Source of the DNA: DASXAI01 sp963798445
GTDB taxonomy: Bacteria > Actinomycetota > Acidimicrobiia > Acidimicrobiales > Ilumatobacteraceae
DNA: 64,000 bases
Assembly (NCBI GenBank): GCA_963798445.1
Contig: CAWCTH010000003.1
Coordinates: 1-64,000, forward strand
Direction of reading: 5' to 3'
Made by a program: the position numbers and the translations under genes. This document shows positions 35,826 through 45,003 of this stretch, piece by piece. Each line of letters begins with the position of its first letter. Within the stretch, counting starts at the first letter, position 1. The notes beneath the pieces were generated by a model. That model was not told the origin of the DNA. It saw nothing but the letters and a program-made list of their open reading frames with translations, and ran no database searches.

Positions 35826-35940
35826 TCTCCTCCTCAGCTCGGCGGCCAGCCGGCGTCGAGCGCAGCGACGAACGCGCGCTTGCGCTGGTGCGTCGTGTGC
35901 AGCTGCCGAACGTACTCAGCGAACCCCGCTGCGGCGTACA
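35826..35940 (-). pseudogene. scattered fragment with the YVRQL..RKRAF block
   Basis: Encodes GFAEYVRQLHTTHQRKRAFV then AALDAGWPPS and stop, with no proper start. The same block occurs in the remnant at 25523-25807. It resembles the C-terminus of a larger actinobacterial protein; I cannot name the parent. Evidence of a duplicated or mobile scrap. Confidence 0.5.
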
Positions 35941-35982
35941 CCACGCGTCCATGCTGTCAGGGCGTCACGCTACGGTCCGCCG

Positions 35983-37599
35983 GTGGTCTCCTCAGCCGAC
36001 TCGGCCCGCGGCTGCATCGCCCTCACCGAAGCGCGCCGGCTGGCCACCTGGGTGGGTGAGGGCCGGCGCGTCACCCCCAAGGGCTTCCTGCGGCCGACCG
36101 ACGTGCCCGCCGCAGCAGCGGCCATGGGCATCCCGGTCCCCGTGAAAATCCGGCGGGCGACCGACGTGGTCGCGCTGCGTCGTCCCTGGCGGATCGGTGT
36201 GGCCGTCGGGTTCCTGCAGATCGTCGACGGCCACGTCCGGCCGGGCCCGACCCTGGCGGGCTGGCCCGACCTGGACGACGACACCGTCCGCGAGCGGTGG
36301 CTGACCGGGCTGGCCCTCGCCTACGCTGCGATCTCCCCCGACACCGACGAACCCGTCGGGGCCACCGTCGCCCGCGTCGTGCTGGCCGCGCTGGCCGCCA
36401 ACCCCACGGCGTCGTTCACCGACCTGTCCCGCCCCGCCCGCGAGGCGCTGTCGTCCGCGCACCCGGACGCGGCGATCACTTTCCTCCTCAGCTGGCGCAC
36501 GAAGACCGACCCCCTCGCCGCCGCGGTGGAGCCCCTCATCGACTTCGGCGCCGCCGTCCACAGCCGCGGCCGGGTGACCATCACCCCGCTGGGGCACTGG
36601 GCACTGGAGACGCTGCAGGCGCGGGCCCCGCGGCCGATCAGCACCGACCTCACGGCGACCGAGCTGCTCACCCGCCTCGCCCAGATCGACGAAGAGGAGC
36701 AGTGGTACGCCGCGCAGCCCTGGCTCGCCGGCCGAGCCCCGTTGCCGGCCAGCCGGGACCTCCTCGCCGCCGCTGCCACGGCCACCCCGGCTCAGCGCAT
36801 CGCGGCGGTGGAGCTGGTGCACACCCTCGGCCCACGAGCCGACGCAGCCTGGGGCGAGGCGGCAGCAATCCCGAACCTCGCCGCCCACGTCCGGCTCGCG
36901 CGAGACGACCTGGACGAGCAGGCAGCGGACTGGCTGGCAGTCGAGTACGCCGCAGCCGCCCTGCCCGACCACGGCCCGGACGAGGTGCTGGCCAGGCTCG
37001 ACGACCGATTCCCCGGTATCGGCCGCGACTTCCGACCGGAAGTCATCGAACGGACCGCCCACCCGGCCGCCGCCGAGCTGACCACGGCCGTCACCACGTT
37101 CCTCGCCTCGGGGACCACACCGACTTCCGCACAGGCCTACCAGCTCAAGATCTCCCTGGACCGGATGCGGCCCCCCGTCTGGCGGCGGGTGCTGCTGCCC
37201 GCCACCGCCACCCTCGCCGAGCTGCACGAAGTGATCCAGGTCGCGATGGAGTGGGACGAGAACCACCTTCACGCCTTCACCGTAGGCAGGCGGAGCTACG
37301 GCGACCTCAACTTCGACGGTGATTACGACGACGAGGAGCAGCTGAGGCTCACCCGCGCGTTCGCGTCCAACAGCACGATCAGCTACCGCTACGACTTCGG
37401 CGACTGCTGGGATCACAGCATCCACCGCGAGCACGTGCTTGATCTCGTCGACGGCGCGACATACCCGGTGTGCGTGGCCGGAAGGGGCGACGCACCCGTG
37501 GAGGACTGGACCGATGGCCCGCAGTCCACCCCCTTCGACCGAGACGAGATCAACCGTCGGCTGGCCGGGCTCGGCGCGGCCACCGACCCCGCTGACTGA
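35983..37599 (+). CDS. two-domain protein with C-terminal pRiA4b ORF-3 domain
   Basis: 538 aa from GTG 35983. The N-terminal domain opens ALTEARRLATWVGEGRRVTP then KGFLRPTDVPAAAAAMG and is mostly helical to about residue 375. The C-terminal 160 residues are a pRiA4b ORF-3 domain: AYQLKISLDRMRPPVWRRVL, LHEVIQVAMEWDENHLHAF, ISYRYDFGDCWDHSIHREHV and YPVCVAGRGDAPVEDW. This fusion is frequent in actinomycetes, with unknown function. Divergent from the 34231 gene; they may share regulation. Confidence 0.85.
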   Translation: MVSSADSARGCIALTEARRLATWVGEGRRVTPKGFLRPTDVPAAAAAMGIPVPVKIRRATDVVALRRPWRIGVAVGFLQIVDGHVRPGPTLAGWPDLDDDTVRERWLTGLALAYAAISPDTDEPVGATVARVVLAALAANPTASFTDLSRPAREALSSAHPDAAITFLLSWRTKTDPLAAAVEPLIDFGAAVHSRGRVTITPLGHWALETLQARAPRPISTDLTATELLTRLAQIDEEEQWYAAQPWLAGRAPLPASRDLLAAAATATPAQRIAAVELVHTLGPRADAAWGEAAAIPNLAAHVRLARDDLDEQAADWLAVEYAAAALPDHGPDEVLARLDDRFPGIGRDFRPEVIERTAHPAAAELTTAVTTFLASGTTPTSAQAYQLKISLDRMRPPVWRRVLLPATATLAELHEVIQVAMEWDENHLHAFTVGRRSYGDLNFDGDYDDEEQLRLTRAFASNSTISYRYDFGDCWDHSIHREHVLDLVDGATYPVCVAGRGDAPVEDWTDGPQSTPFDRDEINRRLAGLGAATDPAD

Positions 37600-37774
37600 T
37601 TCGTCGTCGGCTCGGCCACAGGCTCTCCGTCGTGCACCACACGTCGGATCGCGGGCGGCGCATCCACCGCCCGCGCGGCAGAGCAGAGCCGCCCCGGGCA
37701 ACTCACGCGTCGACCGCCCACCGCAGCCGACGATCGGCTGCCCCAACCCGCAGCTCGAGGTCGGCCTACGCCCC

Positions 37775-37953
37775 TACACCGCCGTCTTCGACGTCGACGG
37801 AACGCTCGTCGACACCAACTACCAGCACGCGCTGGCCTGGTTGGTGACCAGCTTGTCGCCCATGTCGCGGGCGACGAGATCGAGAAGAAGCACGGGTCGG
37901 CTATTGGTGAGGTCGACGTGTGCCTCCCCGCCGGGCGGTTCAGAGTGCCCGCC
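37775..37953 (+). pseudogene. truncated HAD-superfamily hydrolase
   Basis: AVFDVDGTLVDTNYQHALAW carries the HAD motif I (DVDGT). It is followed, out of frame, by VGDQLVAHVAGDEIEKKHGS ending RFRVPA. The cap domain and motifs II-IV are absent. The surrounding 37600-38140 holds no other gene that I can support. Confidence 0.6.
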
Positions 37954-38144
37954 TGACCGGGGTGGACGCTGTGGGAGTCAGCCCACTGCAAGACGTATGG
38001 TCAGTGAGCAAGTCCCCTTTCGGAAATATGATCAGACCTCTGAACAGCATCTTTTGCTGAAGCTAGCCCCACCACCTGACGGTCTTGTGTCGAGTGGTCG
38101 GGCCGGCCCCGTCGCCGCAGGGCCGGGCCGGGATACAACCCGCG

Positions 38145-38444
38145 TCATGCAACGCCTGTTCGCGGCGCCACGCGAACCGTCAAGTCCGCGTCGAGCGCAT
38201 GCGCGATCCGTCCCAAGACCGGCAATGTCGGCACCGTGCCACCGGCCTCGAACCGAGCCACCGCCGACTGCGTCATCCCGGCCGCCGAGGCCAACTCCGC
38301 CTGACTCCAGTTCCTCGCGAGCCGAAGCTCGCGGACCGCGGCCCCGAGCTCGAACGCCAAGCGAGCCGCCTCGTACGCCTCGGCCGAGCCCGGCTCAGCA
38401 AGCCGCCGCTCGCGCATCCCCGTCCAGGACTCACGCTCCGGCAT
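38145..38444 (-). CDS. higA: HigA-type XRE antitoxin, second locus
   Basis: About 99 aa (ATG 38444; ATG 38450 possible), MPERESWTGMRERRLAEPGS. The same helix-turn-helix as at 8204: LARNWSQAELASAAGMTQSA and VARFEAGGTVPTLPVLGRIA. It overlaps the end of the toxin gene. About 95 percent identical in protein to the orphan at 8204; the DNA similarity continues into the toxin's second half. Confidence 0.92.
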   Translation of the reverse strand: MPERESWTGMRERRLAEPGSAEAYEAARLAFELGAAVRELRLARNWSQAELASAAGMTQSAVARFEAGGTVPTLPVLGRIAHALDADLTVRVAPRTGVA

Positions 38445-38796
38445 CCCCATCCCCGTCCTCCTCCGCCGTGTGCTCCTGCGCCTCGCACCGCGCCAACGCC
38501 CGCCGCGCCCGGTCGATCTCCCGCTCCTCACGCATCCGAGACTTCGCGGACACCGTCAACAACACGATCCGCCCCCCGGTGACAATCCAGTAGGTCACCC
38601 GCACCGCTCGCCGCTCCAGGTGGAACCGCAGCTCCCGGAGCTTGCCGTCCAGCTGCCGCGTGTACGGCTCGCCCAGCAACGGCCCGCGCTCCGCGAGAAG
38701 ATCGACATAGAACGCTGCCGTAGCGAACTGGGCGGTCGGCAACCGTTCGAGCCAATCCCGGACCTCCGGTTCCAGCTCAACCGTACCCCAAGGCAT
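38431..38796 (-). CDS. higB: HigB-type toxin, intact copy
   Basis: 121 aa from ATG 38796 (38805 possible). VELEPEVRDWLERLPTAQFA, DLLAERGPLLGEPYTRQLDG and LRELRFHLERRAVRVTYWIV form a RelE/Gp49-like fold, followed by KSRMREEREIDRARRALARC. Toxin-first order with an overlapping antitoxin. This is the unbroken parent type of the tail found fused to a recombinase at 8490-8675. Confidence 0.9.
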   Translation of the reverse strand: MPWGTVELEPEVRDWLERLPTAQFATAAFYVDLLAERGPLLGEPYTRQLDGKLRELRFHLERRAVRVTYWIVTGGRIVLLTVSAKSRMREEREIDRARRALARCEAQEHTAEEDGDGDAGA

Positions 38797-38813
38797 AGCG
38801 CTCATGCTATATG
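38794..38813. promoter_or_regulatory. imperfect dyad over the higB start
   Basis: CATAGCGCTCATGCTATATG shows symmetric CATA..GC and GC..TATG arms and includes the toxin start codon. Probably the antitoxin's operator; less perfect than the dyad at 14591. Confidence 0.4.
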
Positions 38814-38919
38814 CGCTGTTCGGAAGCGTGAACCGAGGCTGTCGCGTCGAGCACCAACAGTGTGGTCGCCGCCCGAGGGCGGGCACCTACCGACCCCGCC
38901 CACATGGCCCTGCGGCGAA

Positions 38920-39480
38920 TTGGCGATCGTGGTCGCCCCGGCCCCGCCGCGCGGCCGCGGCGGTGCGCTCCAGATGGTGGAGGGCGGGCGGTGGATGGTC
39001 ACGCTGATCGGCGTGCTCGGCGATCATCCCCCGACGGACCCGGCGGGCTTCCTCGACATTTGCCCGGTCGCTGCCGGTGCCCGACATCCACGAGGCGATC
39101 GCCGGTGCCGAGCCGCTCGACGACGCGGTGCCGTTCCGGTTCCCGCACAGCGTCCGGCGCCGCTACGAACGGCTGTCGCGCTGCCCCGAGCGGTTGATCG
39201 TCCTCGGCGACGCCCTCTGCAGCTTCAACCCCGTCTACGGCCAGGGCATAACGGTCGCGGCACTGGAGGCTCGCGCGCTCCGCACCGCGTTGCGCCGCCG
39301 CCCGCCCCGCTCGAGGGCCGTCCAGCGGAGCCTCGCCCGCATCGTCGATGTCCCCTGGGCAACGGTGACCGGCGGCGACCTGGCCTTCCCGGGTGCCGAC
39401 GGCCGCCGGACCCTGGCCTGCGGATAATGAGCGCCTACGTCGCGCGTCTCCAGGCCGCCGCCGGCGACCCGGAGCTGGCA
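38920..39480 (+). pseudogene. FAD-dependent monooxygenase remnant
   Basis: The first part reads LQMVEGGRWMVTLIGVLGDH then PPTDPAGFLD, and shifts frame near 39070. It continues DIHEAIAGAEPLDDAVPFRF and LIVLGDALCSFNPVYGQGIT, the FAD-binding GD motif, and shifts again near 39425 to MSAYVARLQAAAGDPELA. The N-terminal Rossmann half with GxGxxG is missing. A dead gene with two or more frameshifts. The stretch 39480-39800 holds nothing else that I can support. Confidence 0.65.
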
Positions 39481-39804
39481 GCTCCGGGGGACGCGCAGTA
39501 CCGGCATCCCCGCCGGGTCGTAGACGAAGTCGGGAAGCGTCGTCATCGGCCGCCTCCGGGCGCGCCGGGTACGGAATGCCACAGGCGGGTAACGCCCGTC
39601 GCCCCATCATGGGATCGGCCTGAGGCGAGACAAGGCAGACGACCGGGAGCGACCGCTGGAGAGGGAGCGTCACGCCGCAGGGCGGCTGATTCCCTCGCGT
39701 GGACGGGGGAAAGCCAGCCTGGTTGAGTGGGTGCACGGTGTCGATCCCCCTGCGGCAACGAAGGCGAGTCCGGTCCCGCAGGACGCACGGACACGGAGGC
39801 AACG

Positions 39805-41319
39805 ATGCCCGCTCGCTACGTCATCGGCATGGACTGCTCGACGACCGCTACCAAGGCCGTCGTCTGGGACATGGAGGGCAACGCCGTCGCCGAGGGGCGC
39901 GCCACGTTCTCGCTGTCGTCGCCCCAACCGGGCTGGGGCGAGCAGAACGCCGAGGACTGGTGGCGCTCGACGCGCGACGCGCTGTGCCAGGCTGCCGGAG
40001 CCGTGGACGCCGACCAGATCGGCGCCATCGGCATCACCCACCAGCGGGAGACCTTCGTCTGCCTCGACGAGTACAACCGCCCCATCCGGCCGGCCATGCT
40101 GTGGCTGGACTCCCGGGCCGGCGCGCAGGTTGCCCGGCACGGCTCGGACAAGGTCCACGAGATCACCGGCAAGCCGCCGAACCCCACGCCCGCCTTCTAC
40201 AAGCTGCTCTGGCTCCGGGAGAACGAGCCGGGGACGCTGGACCGGGCGCACAAGATCGTGGACGTGCACGCCTACCTGGTGCACCGCATGACCGACCAGT
40301 GGCGCACCTCCTGGGCGACGGCCGACCCCCTGGGCCTGGTCGACGAGCGCACCTTCGACTGGTCCGACGAGCTGCTGGGCGTCGTCGGCCTGGGCCGGGG
40401 GCAGATGGCCGACATCCACCCGCCGGGCGAGATCCTCGGCGAGCTCACCGACGAGGTCGCCGGTGAGATCGGCATCCCGGCCGGCACCCCCGTCGTCGCC
40501 GGGGCGGGCGACGGCCAGTCAGCCGGGCTCGGCGCCAACATCACCCGCCCGGGCCGGGCCTACCTGAACCTGGGCACGGCCGTCGTCTCCGGCTCCTACA
40601 GCGAGGCCTATCACCCCAGCCGCGACTACCGCATCCTCAGCGGCCCGATACCCCGCACCTACACCTACGAGCTGCTGCTGCTCGGTGGCACGTTCACGGT
40701 GAGCTGGTTCGTGAACAACTTCGCCGGCATCCGGGCCGAGGAGCTCGGCCTCGGCCTCTCGGTCGAGGAACTGCTGGAAACCGCGGCGGCCAAGATCGAG
40801 CCGGGGGCCGGGTACCTGTTCGCGGTGCCGTACTGGAGCACGGCGGCCACGCCCTACTGGGACGCGCAGGCGCAGGGGATCATGCTGGGCTGGAACGGCA
40901 GCCACACCAAAGCCCACGCCTACCGGGCGATCCTCGAGGGCATCGCCTTCGAGACCCGGCTGATGACCGACGGGGTCGAGACCGGTCTGGAGGCGCCCAT
41001 CGAACGGTTCTCCGCCATGGGCGGCGGGTCGCGCAGCCCACTGTGGTGCCAGATCGTCGCCGACGTGACCAACCGCGAGGTGGTCGTCTGCAAGGAGGTC
41101 GAGACGACCGCGCTCGGCGCGGCCATGCAGGCGGCGGCTGCGGCCGGGAACTTCGGCGACATCCGCGAGGCCGCCGAGGCGATGTCCGGTGAGGGTGCCG
41201 TCTACTCGCCCGATGGGGCCACCGCGGCCCGCTACGACCGGCTCTACACCGACGTCTACAAGGAGATCTATCCCCGCGTGGCGTCGCTGTTCCAGGCGAT
41301 CGACGCCCTGAAGGGATAG
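39805..41319 (+). CDS. FGGY-family carbohydrate kinase
   Basis: 504 aa from ATG 39805 (GGAG upstream). The ATP/phosphate motif IGMDCSTTATKAVVWDMEG is at the N-terminus. The substrate-region GITHQRETFVCLDEYNRPIR resembles xylulo/glycerol kinases. AGAGDGQSAGLGANITRPGR and the C-terminal FSAMGGGSRSPLWCQIVADV complete the family. It phosphorylates a polyol or ketose; which one cannot be told from sequence. The next gene, 13 nt on, is a GpsA-like dehydrogenase, suggesting a polyol phosphate is then oxidised. Confidence 0.92.
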   Translation: MPARYVIGMDCSTTATKAVVWDMEGNAVAEGRATFSLSSPQPGWGEQNAEDWWRSTRDALCQAAGAVDADQIGAIGITHQRETFVCLDEYNRPIRPAMLWLDSRAGAQVARHGSDKVHEITGKPPNPTPAFYKLLWLRENEPGTLDRAHKIVDVHAYLVHRMTDQWRTSWATADPLGLVDERTFDWSDELLGVVGLGRGQMADIHPPGEILGELTDEVAGEIGIPAGTPVVAGAGDGQSAGLGANITRPGRAYLNLGTAVVSGSYSEAYHPSRDYRILSGPIPRTYTYELLLLGGTFTVSWFVNNFAGIRAEELGLGLSVEELLETAAAKIEPGAGYLFAVPYWSTAATPYWDAQAQGIMLGWNGSHTKAHAYRAILEGIAFETRLMTDGVETGLEAPIERFSAMGGGSRSPLWCQIVADVTNREVVVCKEVETTALGAAMQAAAAAGNFGDIREAAEAMSGEGAVYSPDGATAARYDRLYTDVYKEIYPRVASLFQAIDALKG

Positions 41320-41332
41320 GTGGGGGCCGGCG

Positions 41333-42367
41333 ATGGCTGTGGTCACGATCATCGGCGCCGGCGCGATGGGCAGCGCGCTGACCACCCCAGCGTTGGCCGC
41401 CGGCCATGACGTGCGCCTGTGGGGCACCTGGTTGGACGACGAGGTCCTGGCCGATCTCCGAGCCGGTCGCCCGCATCCCCGCATCGACGTGGCGATCGAT
41501 CCCAGGACCCGGATGTTCGACTCCGCCGACCTCGCCGCCGCGCTCGATGCGGCCGACCTGGTCGTCCTCGCCATCAGCTCCGAGGGAGTGATCGAGGTGC
41601 TCCGCCGGGCGGTGCCGCACCTCCGGCCAGGACCGGCGATCCTGATGACAACCAAGGGATTCGGGTACGACCCGGACGGGCGGGTGAGCCTGCTGCCGCC
41701 GCTGCTGGGGGCGGTTCTCCCCGAGCCGCTGCGGAGCGCGTGTCCGATCGTCGCCATCGGGGGCCCCTGCAAGGCCAACGAGGTCGGTGCCGGGCGGCCC
41801 ACCGCGACGATCTTCGGCCATCCCGACCGAGCCGTCGTCGAACAGGCTGCCGACATGCTCGGCACGCGGTCGTACCGCATCGCGACCACGGACGACATCG
41901 ACGGTGTCGAGGCTTCGGCGGCGATGAAGAACGTCTACGCGATCGCCCTCGGCGTGGCCGATGGGCTCGAAGAACTCGACGGCAAGCCCTGGCACAACCT
42001 CAAGGCCGCCGCGTTCGCCCAGGCTACCGCCGAGCTTCAACGTGTGGCGGTCGAGCTTGGCGGCAGAGCTCACACCGCGGTCGGTCTGGCCGGGGTCGGC
42101 GACCTGGAAGTCACGGGACTGTCCGGGCGCAACAAGGTCTACGGGGCACGTATCGGCGGAGGCGAAGACGCCAAGGTCGCGTTGCAAGCGATGGTGGCGG
42201 CCGGCCAGACGGTGGAGGGGGTGGCCGCCGCCCGGTTCGCCAGCGAGCTCGCCGCCCAGCGAGGCGTCGCCGACCTGCCACTGCTTCAGGCGATCATCGA
42301 GGTACTCGACGGCGGCGACGATCCGGCCGGGCGCATCGCTGACGCCGTTCTGCCCGCCGACCGCTGA
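41333..42367 (+). CDS. GpsA-like NAD(P)-dependent polyol-phosphate dehydrogenase
   Basis: 344 aa. The Rossmann motif VVTIIGAGAMGSALTTPALA is at the start, then GPCKANEVGAGRPTATIFG, and the catalytic Lys region ASAAMKNVYAIALGVADGLE with GLAGVGDLEVTGLSGRN match glycerol-3-phosphate dehydrogenase. Paired with the FGGY kinase, it likely serves a catabolic polyol pathway rather than phospholipid synthesis; inference from context. Confidence 0.9.
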   Translation: MAVVTIIGAGAMGSALTTPALAAGHDVRLWGTWLDDEVLADLRAGRPHPRIDVAIDPRTRMFDSADLAAALDAADLVVLAISSEGVIEVLRRAVPHLRPGPAILMTTKGFGYDPDGRVSLLPPLLGAVLPEPLRSACPIVAIGGPCKANEVGAGRPTATIFGHPDRAVVEQAADMLGTRSYRIATTDDIDGVEASAAMKNVYAIALGVADGLEELDGKPWHNLKAAAFAQATAELQRVAVELGGRAHTAVGLAGVGDLEVTGLSGRNKVYGARIGGGEDAKVALQAMVAAGQTVEGVAAARFASELAAQRGVADLPLLQAIIEVLDGGDDPAGRIADAVLPADR

Positions 42368-42475
42368 CAGTCGATGAGGGGTGTTACCGCAGCACCTCCC
42401 GCAGTGACTGCGCGCCGAGCACCTCGGCCCGTTGCGAGTACGGTCGGCCAACCGCGATCACTTCGAGGAGGCGCC

Positions 42476-43135
42476 GTGTCCCGCACCCGTGTCCACAACC
42501 TGTTCGTCTCCCTCGACGGTTACGCGGCCGGCGAGGAGGTGACGTTCGACGCCCCGATCGGCGGTGCCCGGCAGCTCTTCGGCTGGTTCGACGGTCGCGT
42601 CATTCACGGGATCGACCAGATCGACGACCCCGTCACGCTGGATCATGCGTTCTTCAGCATGTGGGGTCAGGGCATCGGCGCCGAAATCATGGGACGGCGC
42701 AAGTTCGGGCCGCAGACCGGCGAGTGGCCCGACGACGGATGGCGCGGCTGGTGGGGCGACGAACCACCGTTCCGGACACCGGTGTTCGTCATGAGCCATC
42801 ACGAGCACCGCTCGATCGAGTTCCCCAACGGGACCAGCTTCCACTTCGTGAACGCGCCGCCCCACGAGGTGCTGGAACTGGCCCAGAAGGCCACCAACGG
42901 CCGCGACGTCCGGATCGGCGGAGGCCCCTCCACGGTCCGCCAGTTCCTCCACGCCGACCTGATCGACTTCATGCACCTGGTGATCGTGCCGATCACCCTC
43001 GGCCGCGGAGTGTCCCTGTGGGAGGGCCTGAGCGGCCTCGAAGACCGCTTCACCATCGAGACCCTCACCTCGCCGAGCGGCATCACCCATCAGTTCTGGA
43101 ACAAGAAGGACCGGACGACGTCCCAGAACGTCTGA
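42476..43135 (+). CDS. dihydrofolate-reductase-fold (RibD C-terminal) protein
   Basis: 219 aa from GTG 42476 with GGAGG upstream. VHNLFVSLDGYAAGEE at the N-terminus, then IMGRRKFGPQTGEWPDD, then VRIGGGPSTVRQFLHADLID and MHLVIVPITLGRG are hallmarks of this family. Members reduce small molecules with NADPH; substrate unknown. It sits between the polyol genes and the LacI regulator. Confidence 0.9.
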   Translation: MSRTRVHNLFVSLDGYAAGEEVTFDAPIGGARQLFGWFDGRVIHGIDQIDDPVTLDHAFFSMWGQGIGAEIMGRRKFGPQTGEWPDDGWRGWWGDEPPFRTPVFVMSHHEHRSIEFPNGTSFHFVNAPPHEVLELAQKATNGRDVRIGGGPSTVRQFLHADLIDFMHLVIVPITLGRGVSLWEGLSGLEDRFTIETLTSPSGITHQFWNKKDRTTSQNV

Positions 43136-43276
43136 CCCACCGAGCACCGGTTGCACACCAGCGGTCCGGGACATCGGCCGTGGTGCTGGTCGTGAGCCTG
43201 AGGGCTCAGCCCGGTGATAGCGTCGGGTGACGGCGGTGCTCGTGGGCCGAGTCGCGTTCGAGCTGGAGGAGCGGGC

Positions 43277-44315
43277 GTGTCGGACAGTCCTGCGCGACGG
43301 CCGAAGATCGTCGATGTCGCCAAGGCGGCGGGAGTCTCGCCGACCACGGTGTCGCATGCGCTGAATCGACGCGGCCAGGTCGACCCGCGTACCCGGGAGC
43401 GGGTGATCGAGGCGGCCCGCCGGTTGGGCTACCGCCCGCACCTGGGCGCTCAGCGGCTCAGGACCGGTTCGGCCCGCCATGTCGCGCTGATCTCGTCCAT
43501 GCCGTTCTCGATCGCCGGCGGTCCTTCTCGTCTCGGGTTCTTCATGGAGTTGGCGTCGTCTGCTGCGGAGACGGCGCTGACCAGCGGCTACGCACTGGTC
43601 CTTGTTCCTCCGCTGGAGGTCCTGCCCTCCCTGGACGACCTGGACATCGGCGGAGCCGTGGTGGTCGAGCCGCAGCAGGACGACGAGGTGACCCAGCGGT
43701 TGAGCGACCGAGGTGTACCGGTGGTGGCCATCGGCGAGCAACCCGACGCCGGGCACCGGGTTCCGTTCGTCGATCTGCACGCCGACTACTGCAGCAGCCT
43801 GCTGCTTGACCCACCTGCACGACACCGGAGCTCGGAACATCGCCTTGGTGGTCGCGACGCAGCGGCGCGAGTCTTCCCTGGCTGCGCTCAGGGAGTACGA
43901 GGTGTTCGCACGACGGCGGGGCATGGCGGAGCATCTGGTGCTCGTCGACGAGCGCGAGGGCGAGGAGGGTGCCCGCCGGCGCATGGCGCAGTTGCTCGAC
44001 CGGACTCCCGACATCGATGGCGTCTGCGCGATGGTCGACACCTTCGCTACCGGGGTGGTCCGGGCGATCCGGGAGTCCGGGCGAGCCCTTCCCGGTGATG
44101 TCCGCGTCGCCACCCGCTACGACGGCATCCGGGCCAGGACGTGCGAGCCGCCGCTGACCGCGATCGACCTGCACCTGTCGGAGACGGCTGCGGCGGCGGT
44201 CACGCTCCTGCTACAGGTGATGTCGGGCGGGGACGCGCCGCTGTCGGTGGACGTGCCCGTGCCGGTGCTGGTGCCCCGGGCCTCGTCGGCCGCGGTCACA
44301 GGGCTTGGACGGTGA
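43277..44315 (+). pseudogene. LacI-family regulator with one frameshift
   Basis: From GTG 43277, the helix-turn-helix is KIVDVAKAAGVSPTTVSHAL then NRRGQVDPRTRERVIEAARR, with hinge LGYRPHLGAQRL. The sugar-binding core breaks near 43802 (HADYCSSLLL). It resumes in another frame as THLHDTGARNIALVVATQRR and continues to 44315. All parts of a 345-aa regulator are present. The likely operator is the perfect palindrome at 48051-48066, upstream of the adjacent transport operon. The 3' end overlaps the convergent TauE gene by 20 nt. Young mutation or read error. Confidence 0.8.
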
Positions 44316-45003
44316 CGACGGCGCCCGACACCAGGGCGAAGCCCAGGACGAGGTAGCGCATGATCCTGCCGTCGAGCCGGTGATGCACGAGGCGGCTCAG
44401 CAATGCCCCGACGACCACTGCGGGCAGGAGGAGGAACGCCGTCCGGAGCTGGTCGGGGCTGATGCTGTCGGACACCGCGAGAATCACCACGGAGATGACT
44501 TCTCCGATGAGGAAGCACGCGGCGACGGTCGAGCGCAGCACCGGTGCCGGTCGGTGCTGGTACACCAACGCCAGCGGAGGGCCGCCGACGCCCGTGGACG
44601 TCTCGGTAACCCCGGTGACCAGGCCGGCCGTCAGGAAGGCTCCCCTGCCCGGCTCGAACGAGGGCGCAAGCAACGTCATCAGGACCGCGAGGACGGTCGA
44701 GATGCCGATGAGCAGGCTGAGCTGCTGCTCGGTGACGAGGAACAGCACGCCCAGGCCGCCGAACGTCCCGACGAACCGGCCGACGCTGATCCAGGTGGTG
44801 CCCGCACTGTCCAACGCGTGACGTTCCCGCCAGGTCACGTACCCGTTGAGCGGGATCATCTGGATCAGCAGGAAGACCGGGAGCAGGCGCGGCTCGACCA
44901 TGCCGATGACCGGACCGGAGATCAGGGCGAAACCGAGACCGGTGGATCCCTGGACGAAGGCGGCGATCAGCACGGTCACACCGATGAGCACATACATGCT
45001 CAT
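44296..45003 (-). CDS. TauE/SafE-family membrane transporter
   Basis: 235 aa. About seven or eight hydrophobic segments, with GSTGLGFALISGPVIGMVEP at the start and GVTETSTGVGGPPLALVYQH in the second half, are the paired signature of the family (sulfite/organic anion exporters). The start overlaps the amidohydrolase stop by 4 nt, so it is the last gene of the permease-deaminase operon. It may move a product or counter-ion of the nucleobase pathway. Confidence 0.88.
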   Translation of the reverse strand: MSMYVLIGVTVLIAAFVQGSTGLGFALISGPVIGMVEPRLLPVFLLIQMIPLNGYVTWRERHALDSAGTTWISVGRFVGTFGGLGVLFLVTEQQLSLLIGISTVLAVLMTLLAPSFEPGRGAFLTAGLVTGVTETSTGVGGPPLALVYQHRPAPVLRSTVAACFLIGEVISVVILAVSDSISPDQLRTAFLLLPAVVVGALLSRLVHHRLDGRIMRYLVLGFALVSGAVVTVQAL

